Under the pieces are notes generated by a model. It saw nothing but the letters and a program-made list of their open reading frames with translations, did not search any database and had not been told where the DNA came from. Shown one piece after another: positions 8,536 to 17,760 of a stretch of 40,552 nt of DNA; positions within the stretch are counted from its first letter, which is position 1; each line of letters starts with the position of its first letter. The stretch is taken from positions 1-40,552 of the forward strand of contig VSPO01000015.1 of NCBI GenBank assembly GCA_009775375.1. The letters are read 5' to 3'. This stretch comes from Muribaculaceae bacterium. GTDB lineage: Bacteria > Bacteroidota > Bacteroidia > Bacteroidales > Muribaculaceae. A program made the translations under genes and the position numbers.

Positions 8536-9927
8536 ATGACCGACCTGCAATTGTCAGACATAGCCATTTCATGCCTCCCATTCACTCCAAATGAGGGCCA
8601 GTATGCCCTTATAAGAGCTTTGGGAGCTTTCATCATGCGCCATGGTCCCCGAGATGTGTTCGTGCTCAACGGATATGCCGGCACCGGCAAGACATCCGTG
8701 ACCGGAGCCATCGTCAAGGCTTTGGGAATGGCGTCGATGAAGGCCGTGGTCCTGGCTCCCACGGGGAGGGCCGCCAAGGTGGCTGCCGGATTCTCCGGAT
8801 CCAGGGCAAGCACGATTCATAAAAGGATATTCCGGGGAAATTCCGCCGATCCTTCCAACACCCATTTCTTTCTTGCCGAGAATCGCGATGCCAACACGGT
8901 CTTCATCGTCGATGAGGCCTCCCTTATCACCGACTCTCAGTCGTTTGGCGGATCGCTGCTGCAGCAGCTCGTTCGTCATGTCTATAGTGCCCCGGGATGT
9001 GCCATGATACTGACCGGCGACCTTGCGCAGCTTCCTCCCGTAGGGATGACGGAGAGCCTGGCGATGAATCCCGAAAGACTTCGGCAAATCGGGCTCAATC
9101 CGATTTGCTTTTCTCTCGAAGTGCCGGTGCGTCAGGCCGCGGAGAGCGGAATCCTAAATAATGCCACCATCATACGCCAATTCCTGTATTCCGGATTCCC
9201 GGTTGAAAATTTCGCTCTTTACGTCAACGACTTCCCGGATGTGGAGGCAGTCAGTTCTGCCGACCTTGCCGACCGTCTCGCCGCTTCATGGAGCGAGGTG
9301 GGGCAAGATGAGACGATCATCATCACTCGCTCCAACAAGCGTGCCAACAATTTCAACAAGGCGATACGCAACATGGTGATGTATGCCGAGGAACCCCTCC
9401 AGCAAGGCGACCGTCTGGTCATATCAAAAAACGACTATTATTGGAGCCGGAAAAACTCTCTTCGGAATTTCCTTGCCAATGGAGAGGTGGCCGAGGTGGC
9501 ATGGGTAGGCAAAACCGAGAAGGCTTATGGAAGATGGTTTGCCGACGTTGAATTGAAATTGCCCGACGTGGAGACCCCGGTCGCGGCCAAGATTATGCTT
9601 CGCAGTCTTGCAGCCGAGGGCCCGAACATTCCCCGTCAGGAGATGGAGAGGTTTTACAACCGGGTTATGGCTGAATATGAAGGCGAAGTTTCCCATAAAA
9701 TCAAAGGAGCGCTTGAAGACCCTTATTATAATGCGCTACAAGCGAAATATGCCTATTGCGTGACGTGTCATAAGGCCCAGGGCGGACAATGGCGACACGT
9801 CTACGTCGACATGGGGATGATTGCAAGCGACGCCATAGGTCCCGAGTTCTACCGATGGCTCTATACGGCCGTGACCCGTGCTACTGAACGTCTCTTCCTC
9901 ATCAATCCAACCATACCACTGGAATGA
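8536..9927 (+). CDS. SF1B DNA helicase (RecD/Pif1-like AAA ATPase)
   Basis: This 463-residue soluble ATPase has the full helicase motif set: Walker A GYAGTGKT (46-53), motif Ia VVLAPTGRAAKVA, Walker B VFIVDEASLI, motif III MILTGDLAQLPPVG, motif V region YCVTCHKAQGGQWRHV and motif VI WLYTAVTRATERLFLI. These place it with RecD2/Pif1-type 5'-3' helicases, in the compact single-protein form common in Bacteroidetes and without the N-terminal extension of RecD2. A role in replication or repair is inferred from the family. It is divergent from eno. The downstream fabD gene has its own promoter, so this gene is probably monocistronic. Confidence 0.9.
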   Translation: MTDLQLSDIAISCLPFTPNEGQYALIRALGAFIMRHGPRDVFVLNGYAGTGKTSVTGAIVKALGMASMKAVVLAPTGRAAKVAAGFSGSRASTIHKRIFRGNSADPSNTHFFLAENRDANTVFIVDEASLITDSQSFGGSLLQQLVRHVYSAPGCAMILTGDLAQLPPVGMTESLAMNPERLRQIGLNPICFSLEVPVRQAAESGILNNATIIRQFLYSGFPVENFALYVNDFPDVEAVSSADLADRLAASWSEVGQDETIIITRSNKRANNFNKAIRNMVMYAEEPLQQGDRLVISKNDYYWSRKNSLRNFLANGEVAEVAWVGKTEKAYGRWFADVELKLPDVETPVAAKIMLRSLAAEGPNIPRQEMERFYNRVMAEYEGEVSHKIKGALEDPYYNALQAKYAYCVTCHKAQGGQWRHVYVDMGMIASDAIGPEFYRWLYTAVTRATERLFLINPTIPLE

Positions 9928-10020
9928 CTCCGCTCTAAGGCCGAAAGCGCGTATCATGGATACTAATTCTGCGCTCAACGATTTCGTCTGTATGTAAACC
10001 ATCGCTTTATTAATGAATTA

Positions 10021-10052
10021 TTTCCGTAATTAAGAATAATTAGTTAACTTTG
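10021..10052 (+). promoter_or_regulatory. promoter of fabD (and asd)
   Basis: TAACTTTG (10045-10052) is an exact -7 consensus. TTTC (10021-10024) is a near match to the -33 TTTG at 20-base spacing. The leader to the fabD ATG would be about 78 bases. Confidence 0.6.
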
Positions 10053-10135
10053 CGCCCGGAAAATGGCTAATCCTGATTAGGATGCTGCCATAAGGACATG
10101 AATTTAGTTTCAGAAAGAAAAATAAATCCAACAAA

Positions 10136-11014
10136 ATGAAAGCATACGTTTTTCCGGGCCAGGGCGCTCAGTTCGTAGGCATGGGTAAAGACCTCTACGA
10201 AAACAACGCCGAAGCGCGAGAGCTCTTCGACAAGGCAAACGAAATCCTCGGTTTCAACATCACCGACCTTATGTTCAACGGTACAGAAGACGACCTTAAG
10301 CAGACGAAGGTGACGCAGCCGGCCATATTCCTCCACAGCGTGTTGCTGGCTAAAAGCCTCGGCGACAAATTCAAGCCCGACATGGTGGCCGGCCACAGCC
10401 TCGGCGAATTTTCCGCTCTTGTTGCTGCCGGAGCACTGTCGTTTGAAGAGGGTCTGAAATTGGTGTCAGCCCGTGCCCACGCAATGCAAAAGGCATGTGA
10501 GGCCCGCCCCTCCACTATGGCAGCTGTTCTTGCTCTTCCTGACGCTAAAGTTGAGGAACTTTGCGCAGAGGTGGACGACGTTGTCGCCCCCGCCAACTAC
10601 AATTGTCCCGGACAGGTCGTGATTTCAGGCACGATCGAAGGCATCGACGCCGCATGCTCAAAGATGCTTGAGGCTGGTGCCAAACGTGCTCTCAAGCTTA
10701 AAGTGGGCGGTGCTTTCCACAGCCCCCTTATGCAGCCCGCGCAAGAAGAGCTTGCTGAAGCAATTGCAAATGCCAAGTTCCAGACTCCGGTCTGCCCCGT
10801 CTATCAGAATGTGGATGCAAAACCCCACACCGATCCGGAGGAAATCAAGGAGAATCTCATCAAGCAGCTGACAGCCCCCGTTCGCTGGACGCAGGATGTT
10901 GAGGCCATGATTGCCGACGGTGCCGATGAGTTTATCGAACTCGGACCTGGTTCTGTGCTTCAAGGACTTGTAAAGAAAATCAACCGTACTGTCTCCACTT
11001 CCGGACTCCAGTAA
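10136..11014 (+). CDS. fabD: malonyl-CoA:ACP transacylase
   Basis: FabD loads malonate from malonyl-CoA onto acyl carrier protein to start type II fatty-acid elongation in the cytosol. The 292 residues fit the family. The N-terminal YVFPGQGAQFVGMG supplies the oxyanion-hole glutamine. The nucleophile elbow GHSLGEFSAL places the catalytic Ser at residue 88. The partner His is at 195 in GGAFHSPLMQPA. The C-terminal ELGPGSVLQGLVKKI is typical. It is not within a fab cluster here; it precedes asd by 17 bases, so the two are likely co-transcribed without an obvious metabolic link. Confidence 0.96.
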   Translation: MKAYVFPGQGAQFVGMGKDLYENNAEARELFDKANEILGFNITDLMFNGTEDDLKQTKVTQPAIFLHSVLLAKSLGDKFKPDMVAGHSLGEFSALVAAGALSFEEGLKLVSARAHAMQKACEARPSTMAAVLALPDAKVEELCAEVDDVVAPANYNCPGQVVISGTIEGIDAACSKMLEAGAKRALKLKVGGAFHSPLMQPAQEELAEAIANAKFQTPVCPVYQNVDAKPHTDPEEIKENLIKQLTAPVRWTQDVEAMIADGADEFIELGPGSVLQGLVKKINRTVSTSGLQ

Positions 11015-11031
11015 TAATAAAAAAGCTGACT

Positions 11032-12054
11032 ATGAATGTAGCAATTGTCGGTGCCAGTGGCGCCGTTGGTCAGGAGTTGCTCCGCGTGCTCGACGAGCAG
11101 AATTTTCCCGTCGACAACCTTCGCCTTTTCGGTTCGCCCCGCAGCGCAGGGTCGGAATATGAATTCCGTGGAAAGAAAGTAGTCGTAGAGATTCTTGACA
11201 AGAATTCCGACTTCTCCGGAGTGGACATAGCCTTCACTTCCGCAGGCGCTGGCACATCCAAGGAGTATGCAGACGTCATCACCCGTCATGGCACGGTCAT
11301 GATCGACAACAGCTCTGCTTTCCGAATGGATTCAGACGTACCTTTGGTTGTGCCTGAGGTTAACGGGGTGGATGCTCTTGAGCGTCCGCGCAACATTATC
11401 GGCAACCCCAACTGCACCACTATCCAGATGGTGGTGGCCTTGAAACCGATCCACGACCTCTCCCCTATCCAGAGAGTGCACGTCGCAACGTATCAGGCTG
11501 CCAGCGGAGCCGGAGCTTCAGCAATGCAGGAACTGATCAACCAATTCCGCGAACTCGCAGAAGGGAAAGAGCCTACGATTGAAAAATTTGCATACCAACT
11601 CGCCTACAATCTCATCCCCCACGTGGATGTCTTCACCGACAATGGATATACTAAGGAGGAGATGAAAATGTATAACGAGACTCGCAAGATAATGCACGAC
11701 GACGAGATAAAGGTTAGTGCTACGTGCGTGCGCGTGCCCGTAATGCGTGCCCACAGCGAGGCTATCTGGGTCGAGACTGAGAAGCCGCTTTCAACGGAAG
11801 AGGTGTTCGACGCTTTCAAGAAAGCTCCCGGACTCGTCGTGAAAGACAACCCGGCCGACAAGGAGTATCCGATGCCTCTCGACATCACCGGTCAAGACCC
11901 GGTCTATGTCGGCCGTCTTCGCAAAGACCTTTGCGATCCCTGTGGGCTTAGTTTTTGGGTAGTCGGCGATCAGATTAAGAAAGGAGCTGCTCTAAATGCT
12001 GTGCAGATTGCACAATGGCTGATTGCCAACGACCCTCGCCTTCAAGGGAAATAA
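11032..12054 (+). CDS. asd: aspartate-semialdehyde dehydrogenase
   Basis: Asd reduces aspartyl phosphate to aspartate semialdehyde with NADPH, the branch point to lysine/diaminopimelate, threonine and methionine. The 340 residues carry the nucleotide-binding GASGAVG (7-13), the active-site GNPNCTTIQ with nucleophile Cys128, TYQAASGAGASAMQEL, and CVRVPVMRAHSEAIWVE with the substrate-binding Arg and His. It starts 17 bases after fabD and is followed by a strong terminator. Because it feeds peptidoglycan precursor synthesis it is probably essential. Nothing is unusual in the sequence. Confidence 0.97.
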   Translation: MNVAIVGASGAVGQELLRVLDEQNFPVDNLRLFGSPRSAGSEYEFRGKKVVVEILDKNSDFSGVDIAFTSAGAGTSKEYADVITRHGTVMIDNSSAFRMDSDVPLVVPEVNGVDALERPRNIIGNPNCTTIQMVVALKPIHDLSPIQRVHVATYQAASGAGASAMQELINQFRELAEGKEPTIEKFAYQLAYNLIPHVDVFTDNGYTKEEMKMYNETRKIMHDDEIKVSATCVRVPVMRAHSEAIWVETEKPLSTEEVFDAFKKAPGLVVKDNPADKEYPMPLDITGQDPVYVGRLRKDLCDPCGLSFWVVGDQIKKGAALNAVQIAQWLIANDPRLQGK

Positions 12055-12102
12055 GCATATTTTCCGGAGCATTTCCCAAATATCAGTGTTACAATAGAAA
12101 AG

Positions 12103-12134
12103 TTCCCACGGATTCATTCTGTGGGAATTTTTTT
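12103..12134 (+). terminator. Rho-independent terminator of fabD-asd
   Basis: TTCCCAC (12103-12109) pairs with GTGGGAA (12121-12127) around an 11-base loop, directly followed by a run of seven T, about 50 bases after the asd stop codon. Confidence 0.85.
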
Positions 12135-12275
12135 CATTTTCGGATAGGTGTTTTTGACAGTTTCGCCGACTTAAGGATGTAGTAAGGTTTTTCCGGGAAG
12201 CATATTCTGCGACAACTCCAGAAACAGACCCGGAAAATCCGGATGCATTTTCAAACAATATCCATTAATCAAGAA

Positions 12276-14931
12276 ATGAAAAGACGACTACTAATAGCGG
12301 CAATGCTTTCGACCATGATGCTGGCATATCCTAAAAACGTCACCATCAATGCCGATTCCCGTCCGGCTGAAAAAGGTTTTCGCAGAAATCGTAGTGCAGT
12401 CGGGGCATAATTATATTTATTCTCCCGACCTGCTGAAAGGGCTAAAAGTCACTGTGCATGCCAAAAACGAACCGCTCGAATCAGTGCTCAAAAGGATGTT
12501 TTCAGGCACGGGCATTGCTTTCACGATAAAAGGGAACAACGTAGTCCTGAAAAAAGAAAAGAAGGCAAAAGGCAAAGAGAGCGAAGCACGCCGTCACTCT
12601 GTCAGCGGTTTTGTCAAGGAGGAGGAGAGCGGAGAGCCTATCGCGGGAGCCATCGTCAGAGACAGACGCACAGGGAAAGCCACGATAACCAACGCCAACG
12701 GATTCTACACTCTTTCACTACCCCAAGGGGAGACGACTCTTCAGGCATCCAGCTTCGATTATATCGACAGCGAGCCCTCGGAAATCCATCTCTTTGCCGA
12801 CAAGTCGCATGATTTTTCCCTCGGGAGAAGCAGGCAACTCGAAGAGGTGGTGATCACGGCAAGCAATGAGGAGCGGCATGCCCTCCACTCGTCGGACGTT
12901 GGCAGTTCCACTCTCTCCATCGGAAAAATCAACGCCATCCCTGCCGTGTTCGGTGAACGCGATGTCATCAAATCGCTGCAACTCGATCCGGGAGTTTCAG
13001 CCGGGGTTGAAGGCCTCGCAGGAATGTATGTCCATGGCGGAAATGCCGATGAAAACCTCTACATGCTCGACAACATCCCACTCTATCAAGTGAACCATCT
13101 CGGTGGACTTTTCTCAACGTTCAATCCCGGCGTGCTGCGCAACGTGGATTTCTACAAATCGTCGTTTCCGGCAAAATACGATGGAAGAATCTCATCTTTT
13201 ATAGATGTGCATACCAAGGACGGACGCACCGACCGCCATCTCGGGGAATTCTCTCTGGGACTGACTTCCGGCAATTTAAGTGTCGACGGCCCGATCGGGA
13301 AAGACGGGAAGACATCATATTCTTTCGGCATACGTAGATCGTGGCTCGACGTCCTTACTACGCCAATGACAGCGATAATCAATGCGACCCAAAAGGAAGA
13401 CCACGTAAGATTCGGATATGCCTTCACCGACCTCAACGCAAAAATCACCCACAGATTTTCCGATCGGTCGAAGGCATGGCTATCCATATATTATGGTGAA
13501 GACTATCTCCGCGGCGGCACTAAGTGGACACCCACGGACAATGCGGTCTACGACATAAAGGAGGATACTTGGCTTAAACTAAACTGGGGGAATATCCTTG
13601 TCTCTGCAGGATGGAACAGGGTGCTGTCTCCAAAACTGTTTGCAGAGTTCAACGCCTCTTTCACCCGGTATTTCTCCAAGTTGAAAAACGATGAAAACAC
13701 CTGGGAAATCGTGAATGGCAAGGAGACAAGCGAGCTCCACGACCTTCGGGTAGACAAAAACAGCATCAACGACTGGAATCTAAGAGCTTCGTTCGACTGG
13801 CGTCCATCAGATGCCCATCATGCTGAATTCGGAGCCTCCATGACTTTCCACTCCTTCGTCCCCTCTCAGTTGACGCGCCACATAAAAAGCAATGACTTTG
13901 AATCATTTGCGAGAAACGACGGAACGACCTACAATGCGATAGAGACCAACGCTTATTTCGGCGACGACTGGACTCTCTCCGACCGCCTCCGCATGAACGC
14001 GGGAATTCATGCCAGCCTTTTCCATATCGACGGGAAGACCCACGGCAGGTTGAGCCCAAGGCTATCGTTAAGTTTCTCCCCGACTCCTACGATGGCCTTG
14101 AAGGCGTCCTACAGCAGAGCCGTGCAATACGTGCATCAGCTCAACCAAAGCTACATCTCCCTGCCGACAGACAAATGGGTGCCTATCACGGGAGATTTCC
14201 GACCCAAAACGAGCGACAAAATCGCTATCGGAGGCTATAAATCCATCGGCAAGGGCTACGTTGTCTCCCTTGAGGGCTATTATAAGTGGATGCACAATAT
14301 TCTTGACTACACAGAGCTGTATTATCTAATACCACCGGCCCAAGGGTGGGACGACCGTCTCACGTCAGGGAAAGGAACCTCAAAAGGCATCGATTTCAAG
14401 TTAACAAAATCGACCGGAAAACTGACCGGACACGTATCCTACTCTTTGATGTGGGCCGACCGACAGTTCGACCGTCTTAACGGAGGCAAGGCTTTTCCAG
14501 CCCGTTTCGACAACCGACATAAGATCAACATCCTTTGCTCATGGAAAATAAATCCGACGTGGGAAATCAATGCCTCTTGGACGGGAATGTCGGGCAACCG
14601 TTTCACCCTTCCTACCCAAATGTGGCAAGGGCCCGGTCTCTCGGATTTCTTTTATTCGAAGGAATGGGGAACAACCAATGTCGGAGATTCAGGCAGCGTC
14701 CCCCTCATCAAGAACGTCAACAACTATCGACTCCCTTTCTACCATCGTCTTGACCTCGGAATCGTAAGACACACAAAAAGAGGATACTGGACAATAAGCA
14801 TCTACAATGCCTATTGCCACAAAAACATTATCAGTATCCGCCCCGGAATCAATAATGCCGGCAAGCCGGTGTTTCAAAAATTGAGTATCCTTCCTATCAT
14901 CCCTTCATTCTCCTACACATGGCTATTCTAA
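12276..14931 (+). CDS. TonB-dependent receptor with STN and carboxypeptidase-like domains; frameshift after the signal peptide
   Basis: An outer-membrane receptor for active uptake. The signal-peptide frame opens at ATG 12276 (MKRRLLIAAMLSTMMLAYP), a normal Sec leader, but runs to a stop near 12406. The mature protein is in the next frame, open from 12349 to 14931. Homology-like text passes from TINADSRPAEK to VFAEIVVQSGHNYIYS, so one extra base lies at 12369-12376 (GAAAAAGG). Starting at 12349 alone would leave no export signal. Domains in order are STN (to about residue 70), a carboxypeptidase-regulatory-like domain (SGFVKEEESGEPIAGAIV), a TonB plug (EEVVITASNEERH, RDVIKSLQLDPGV, YVHGGNADENLYMLD) and a barrel ending in aromatic WLF. 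The DUF4249 gene overlaps its end by 13 bases. The ligand is unknown. Sequencing error, inactivation or a switchable or slippery site all remain possible. Confidence 0.85.
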
Positions 14932-16070
14932 AAAACCTCCTGACCTTTTCTGCTCTCTCCCTTTTTATGACCTCATGCTACACCGATTTCGAACCTGATA
15001 TCCACGACGACCCGGTGCTTTGCCTGAACGCTGTGATCGAATGCGACAAGCCATTCAGCGTGACTGTTTCCCGCACGTGGAGATACTCGGAAGGATGGCC
15101 ATCATATGGTTTTGCAACCGGCGGCTCCGTTGATATTCTCGTGCGCGACGCCACCCTGACCCTCTTTGCCGACGGCAAGGAAGTGGAGGAAATAGTCTAT
15201 AAGGAATACGACCCTTTTGATCCGTCAGGAAACTCGGAATTCGGATATCTCTTCTCCTATCGCCCTCACGAGGGAGAGGAACTTAAAATTGTGGCGAAAA
15301 GCAAGACCTATGGCGAGGCATCTGCCTCTGTAGTGATTCCACGAAAAATCGAGATTGAGAAGATCTCCAACAATATTTCGGAGGTTGAACCATATTCATA
15401 CTCTGTGGGATACACTCCCGACAGAGACAATATTGAAGGGCTTAGAATAGGTTTCAATGATTCTTTCAAGGTTACGTTTACCGATACCCCGGGTGTCACC
15501 AACTACTACCGCATCCTCGCGGAGGCGGTCAATCCGGCAAAAGTGTCAAGCGGGGAGTATCTCTACGACTGGCTTGGGGAACCCGAAGAAAGATACTACT
15601 TCTCCAAGTTTTTCTTCAATCATCTCTCAAATGATATGGAACCCGTCTTGTCTGAGCATCTCGACGTGTTTGACAAGATGATGGGGGCAAGCACGACTTG
15701 GTTTTCCGTTTTCAGCGACCGGCAAATCGAAGGGAAGACTTATTCTTTGTCTCTCGGTCTTGAATATGCCTCCATCGAGACAGACAATCCGAAGGAATTG
15801 GAGACCCTCTATAATATAGGGATAAGAATCAGGCTGATGAATATATCAGAATCCTACTACAATTGGTTTATCTATGATTGGCAGCAATCGGAAAGCACAG
15901 TCGGCAATCTTGCCCAGATCGGTGTCGGCAATGCCGTCTATCCATATAGCAACGTCTCTACCGGAGCCGGTATAGTGGCGGCTTTCTCTGAATCTACAAA
16001 AGTTTTATCATATTCTGGTCTTCTAAAAGAGGAGACAGAACGATTCAATCGCCGAGAACCAACTGAGTAA
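14919..16070 (+). CDS. DUF4249-family outer-membrane lipoprotein
   Basis: The protein has 383 residues. The N-terminus MAILKNLLTFSALSLFMTSC is a lipoprotein signal peptide with a lipobox ending at Cys20. The following segment DDPVLCLNAVIECDKPFSVTVSRTW matches the start of DUF4249 proteins (PF14054), which I know as lipoproteins encoded beside TonB-dependent receptors in Bacteroidetes. They may act as surface lids or substrate-binding partners in a SusD-like way, but no ligand is established to my knowledge. The start codon lies inside the last codons of the receptor gene (13-base overlap), which implies translational coupling. The DUF assignment is from pattern memory, so the family is moderately certain and the lipoprotein call is firm. 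Confidence 0.78.
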   Translation: MAILKNLLTFSALSLFMTSCYTDFEPDIHDDPVLCLNAVIECDKPFSVTVSRTWRYSEGWPSYGFATGGSVDILVRDATLTLFADGKEVEEIVYKEYDPFDPSGNSEFGYLFSYRPHEGEELKIVAKSKTYGEASASVVIPRKIEIEKISNNISEVEPYSYSVGYTPDRDNIEGLRIGFNDSFKVTFTDTPGVTNYYRILAEAVNPAKVSSGEYLYDWLGEPEERYYFSKFFFNHLSNDMEPVLSEHLDVFDKMMGASTTWFSVFSDRQIEGKTYSLSLGLEYASIETDNPKELETLYNIGIRIRLMNISESYYNWFIYDWQQSESTVGNLAQIGVGNAVYPYSNVSTGAGIVAAFSESTKVLSYSGLLKEETERFNRREPTE

Positions 16071-16116
16071 TAAATTGATCGAAATATCGTTGATTACAGA
16101 TAAAACCGGTGTCTTT

Positions 16117-16812
16117 ATGAAATCTTCCCTATACATTAAATTTCTTTATTTTGCCATTCTTATATCTATGAGTATTTCCCTAAAAGCAGAGGAAACTGAT
16201 TCGTATAAATGGCAGGCGAAACTATATGGAGGCCTGTATCTCAATAATGAACAGGCCTGGCAATTAGAGCCAAACGTCTCGTGGCTTTTTCATAGATATT
16301 TCGGCATTGGGATGGGATTGGAAATGACCAGCCAATATAATCAGCCAAGCCGACAGACCTCAATCGACGGGCAGGAAGCCGAACTTACGGAGAACGAACG
16401 GAATGTTGCTTGGATTATTCTTAAGCCTTCGTTGATACTCAAGTCTCCGAAGGTGTGGAGCAGCAGTGATGACTATTATCGGATATGGTTTCAAGTCGAG
16501 CCGGGCCTAAGCTTGGCATCTCCTTTCCACAATTCCCTGACATATGAGATAAAGGAGCGGCAGGGAGCCATTGTCCAGACCGTGGATTATCGAAAATTTC
16601 GCAACAAAGGCCTGAAGTGGTTCTACTGGAATGCAAGGGCATCAGTGAACATCTCAATCGACCGCTTTGCAATCGGAGCTGGCTACTACATCTCCAATCT
16701 TGACTACTATTCCGGGCGAAGGAACGTCACGTTGGCAAACGGTCAGAAGTTCCACGTCCCAAAGAAAGAACTGAGCCAAAGTGTGTTCCTGTCGGTCGGC
16801 TACTCCTTTTGA
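16117..16812 (+). CDS. predicted outer-membrane beta-barrel protein, third gene of the receptor operon
   Basis: The protein has 231 residues. I choose Met at 16117 because MKSSLYIKFLYFAILISMSI followed by SLKAEE is a clean signal peptide; an ATG in the same frame at 16075 would bury it. The mature part alternates polar and aromatic residues (WQAKLYGGLYLN, YFGIGMGLEMTSQYN, WFYWNARASVNISIDRFAIGAGYYIS). It ends VFLSVGYSF, with the C-terminal Phe typical of barrels inserted by BamA. I do not recognise a specific family. The gene follows the DUF4249 gene by 46 bases and precedes a terminator, so it probably belongs to the same unit as the receptor. Confidence 0.7.
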   Translation: MKSSLYIKFLYFAILISMSISLKAEETDSYKWQAKLYGGLYLNNEQAWQLEPNVSWLFHRYFGIGMGLEMTSQYNQPSRQTSIDGQEAELTENERNVAWIILKPSLILKSPKVWSSSDDYYRIWFQVEPGLSLASPFHNSLTYEIKERQGAIVQTVDYRKFRNKGLKWFYWNARASVNISIDRFAIGAGYYISNLDYYSGRRNVTLANGQKFHVPKKELSQSVFLSVGYSF

Positions 16813-16847
16813 ACATAGCTGCCTATATGAAGAAAGAATAAGACACG

Positions 16848-16883
16848 AACGACCCCGACAATCACTGCCGGGGTCGTTTGTCT
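16848..16883. terminator. Rho-independent terminator between convergent operons
   Basis: AACGACCCCG (16848-16857) pairs perfectly with CGGGGTCGTT (16869-16878) around an 11-base loop, followed by TTGTCTTTG on the plus strand. It lies between the barrel gene ending at 16812 (+) and the GLPGLI gene ending at 16906 (-) and may serve both. Confidence 0.78.
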
Positions 16884-16905
16884 TTGTTATGTCTGATTAA
16901 GCTGT

Positions 16906-17760
16906 TTAGTAATCTGTTTCGATGAAATCGGCGGTTTCGCGGGGGACATAGATACGTTCCACGGCTTGGCCGTCTTTATCGCGGACATTGCTGATGGAAA
17001 TCCCCGATCCACCAAACTGTGCATTGATTTTGCCGAGAGGGTTGTCAAAGAAACTGCGCTTGGCTTTGAAGAATTTGATACGGTCGGTTTTTCCGTATTC
17101 TCCGGACAGATAGATGGGTGTGATGTTTTTGTCGGTCTGTTGGATTCCGTCAGCAACGAAGCTATACAGCCCGTCTTCGGTAGCAGCCTCAAGGATTAGT
17201 CCGGGGGCTCCCTGAAGTTTCCACGGACCTGCCACAACAGGAATCTCGGGAGTAAACCAGACAATCCACTTGCGACCATGAAAATCAGCGGTTGCGGTGA
17301 AGCACTCATAGCCGAGAATGGTTTTGGATGAGTCTCCGACTTCCCAATTTGACTGAGGAATCTCTTCCTCATAGTAGAACTTCTCAGTTCCGGCTGTATC
17401 GTAACAAGCAAATTTATTATTCACGCCGGTTTTAACTACATAGTAGCTACCATCGGCTCTTGGAATGTCATTCATCTTCCCTCCTAAATAAGCGGAACGT
17501 GTCATTTCCTGATATTTGGCTTTCCCTTCAGGGGTGGAATTAAGGGAGTCTATATACTCTGTCCTTGGCGAATAGAATTTTGAATTGTCACCACCGGCCA
17601 GCAAGATATACTGGTGAGTTACACCGTTCTTTTCGCCGGTACGCATATTGGGTTGATACTCGGTATAGCTGACTTCAATTTCAGCTTTCTGTTGTGCGTT
17701 TGCGGCGATCGTAACGAGTAACGTTAATAAAATTGCAAATAGATGTTTCATATTATTCAT
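16906..17760 (-). CDS. GLPGLI family periplasmic/exported protein
   Basis: The protein has 284 residues with signal peptide MKHLFAILLTLLVTIAANAQ after a short MNN extension. The family signature appears as GPWKLQGAPGLILEA (near residue 200), a variant of the GPWxLxGLPGLI motif that names TIGR01200. Upstream segments ILGYECFTATADFHGRKW and VWFTPEIPVVAGPW are also typical. The start codon overlaps the stop of the receptor gene (ATGA at 17760-17757), a sign of translational coupling. GLPGLI proteins are found almost only in Bacteroidetes, often next to outer-membrane receptors of the type upstream here. Their biochemical role is not known to me. Confidence 0.88.
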   Translation of the reverse strand: MNNMKHLFAILLTLLVTIAANAQQKAEIEVSYTEYQPNMRTGEKNGVTHQYILLAGGDNSKFYSPRTEYIDSLNSTPEGKAKYQEMTRSAYLGGKMNDIPRADGSYYVVKTGVNNKFACYDTAGTEKFYYEEEIPQSNWEVGDSSKTILGYECFTATADFHGRKWIVWFTPEIPVVAGPWKLQGAPGLILEAATEDGLYSFVADGIQQTDKNITPIYLSGEYGKTDRIKFFKAKRSFFDNPLGKINAQFGGSGISISNVRDKDGQAVERIYVPRETADFIETDY

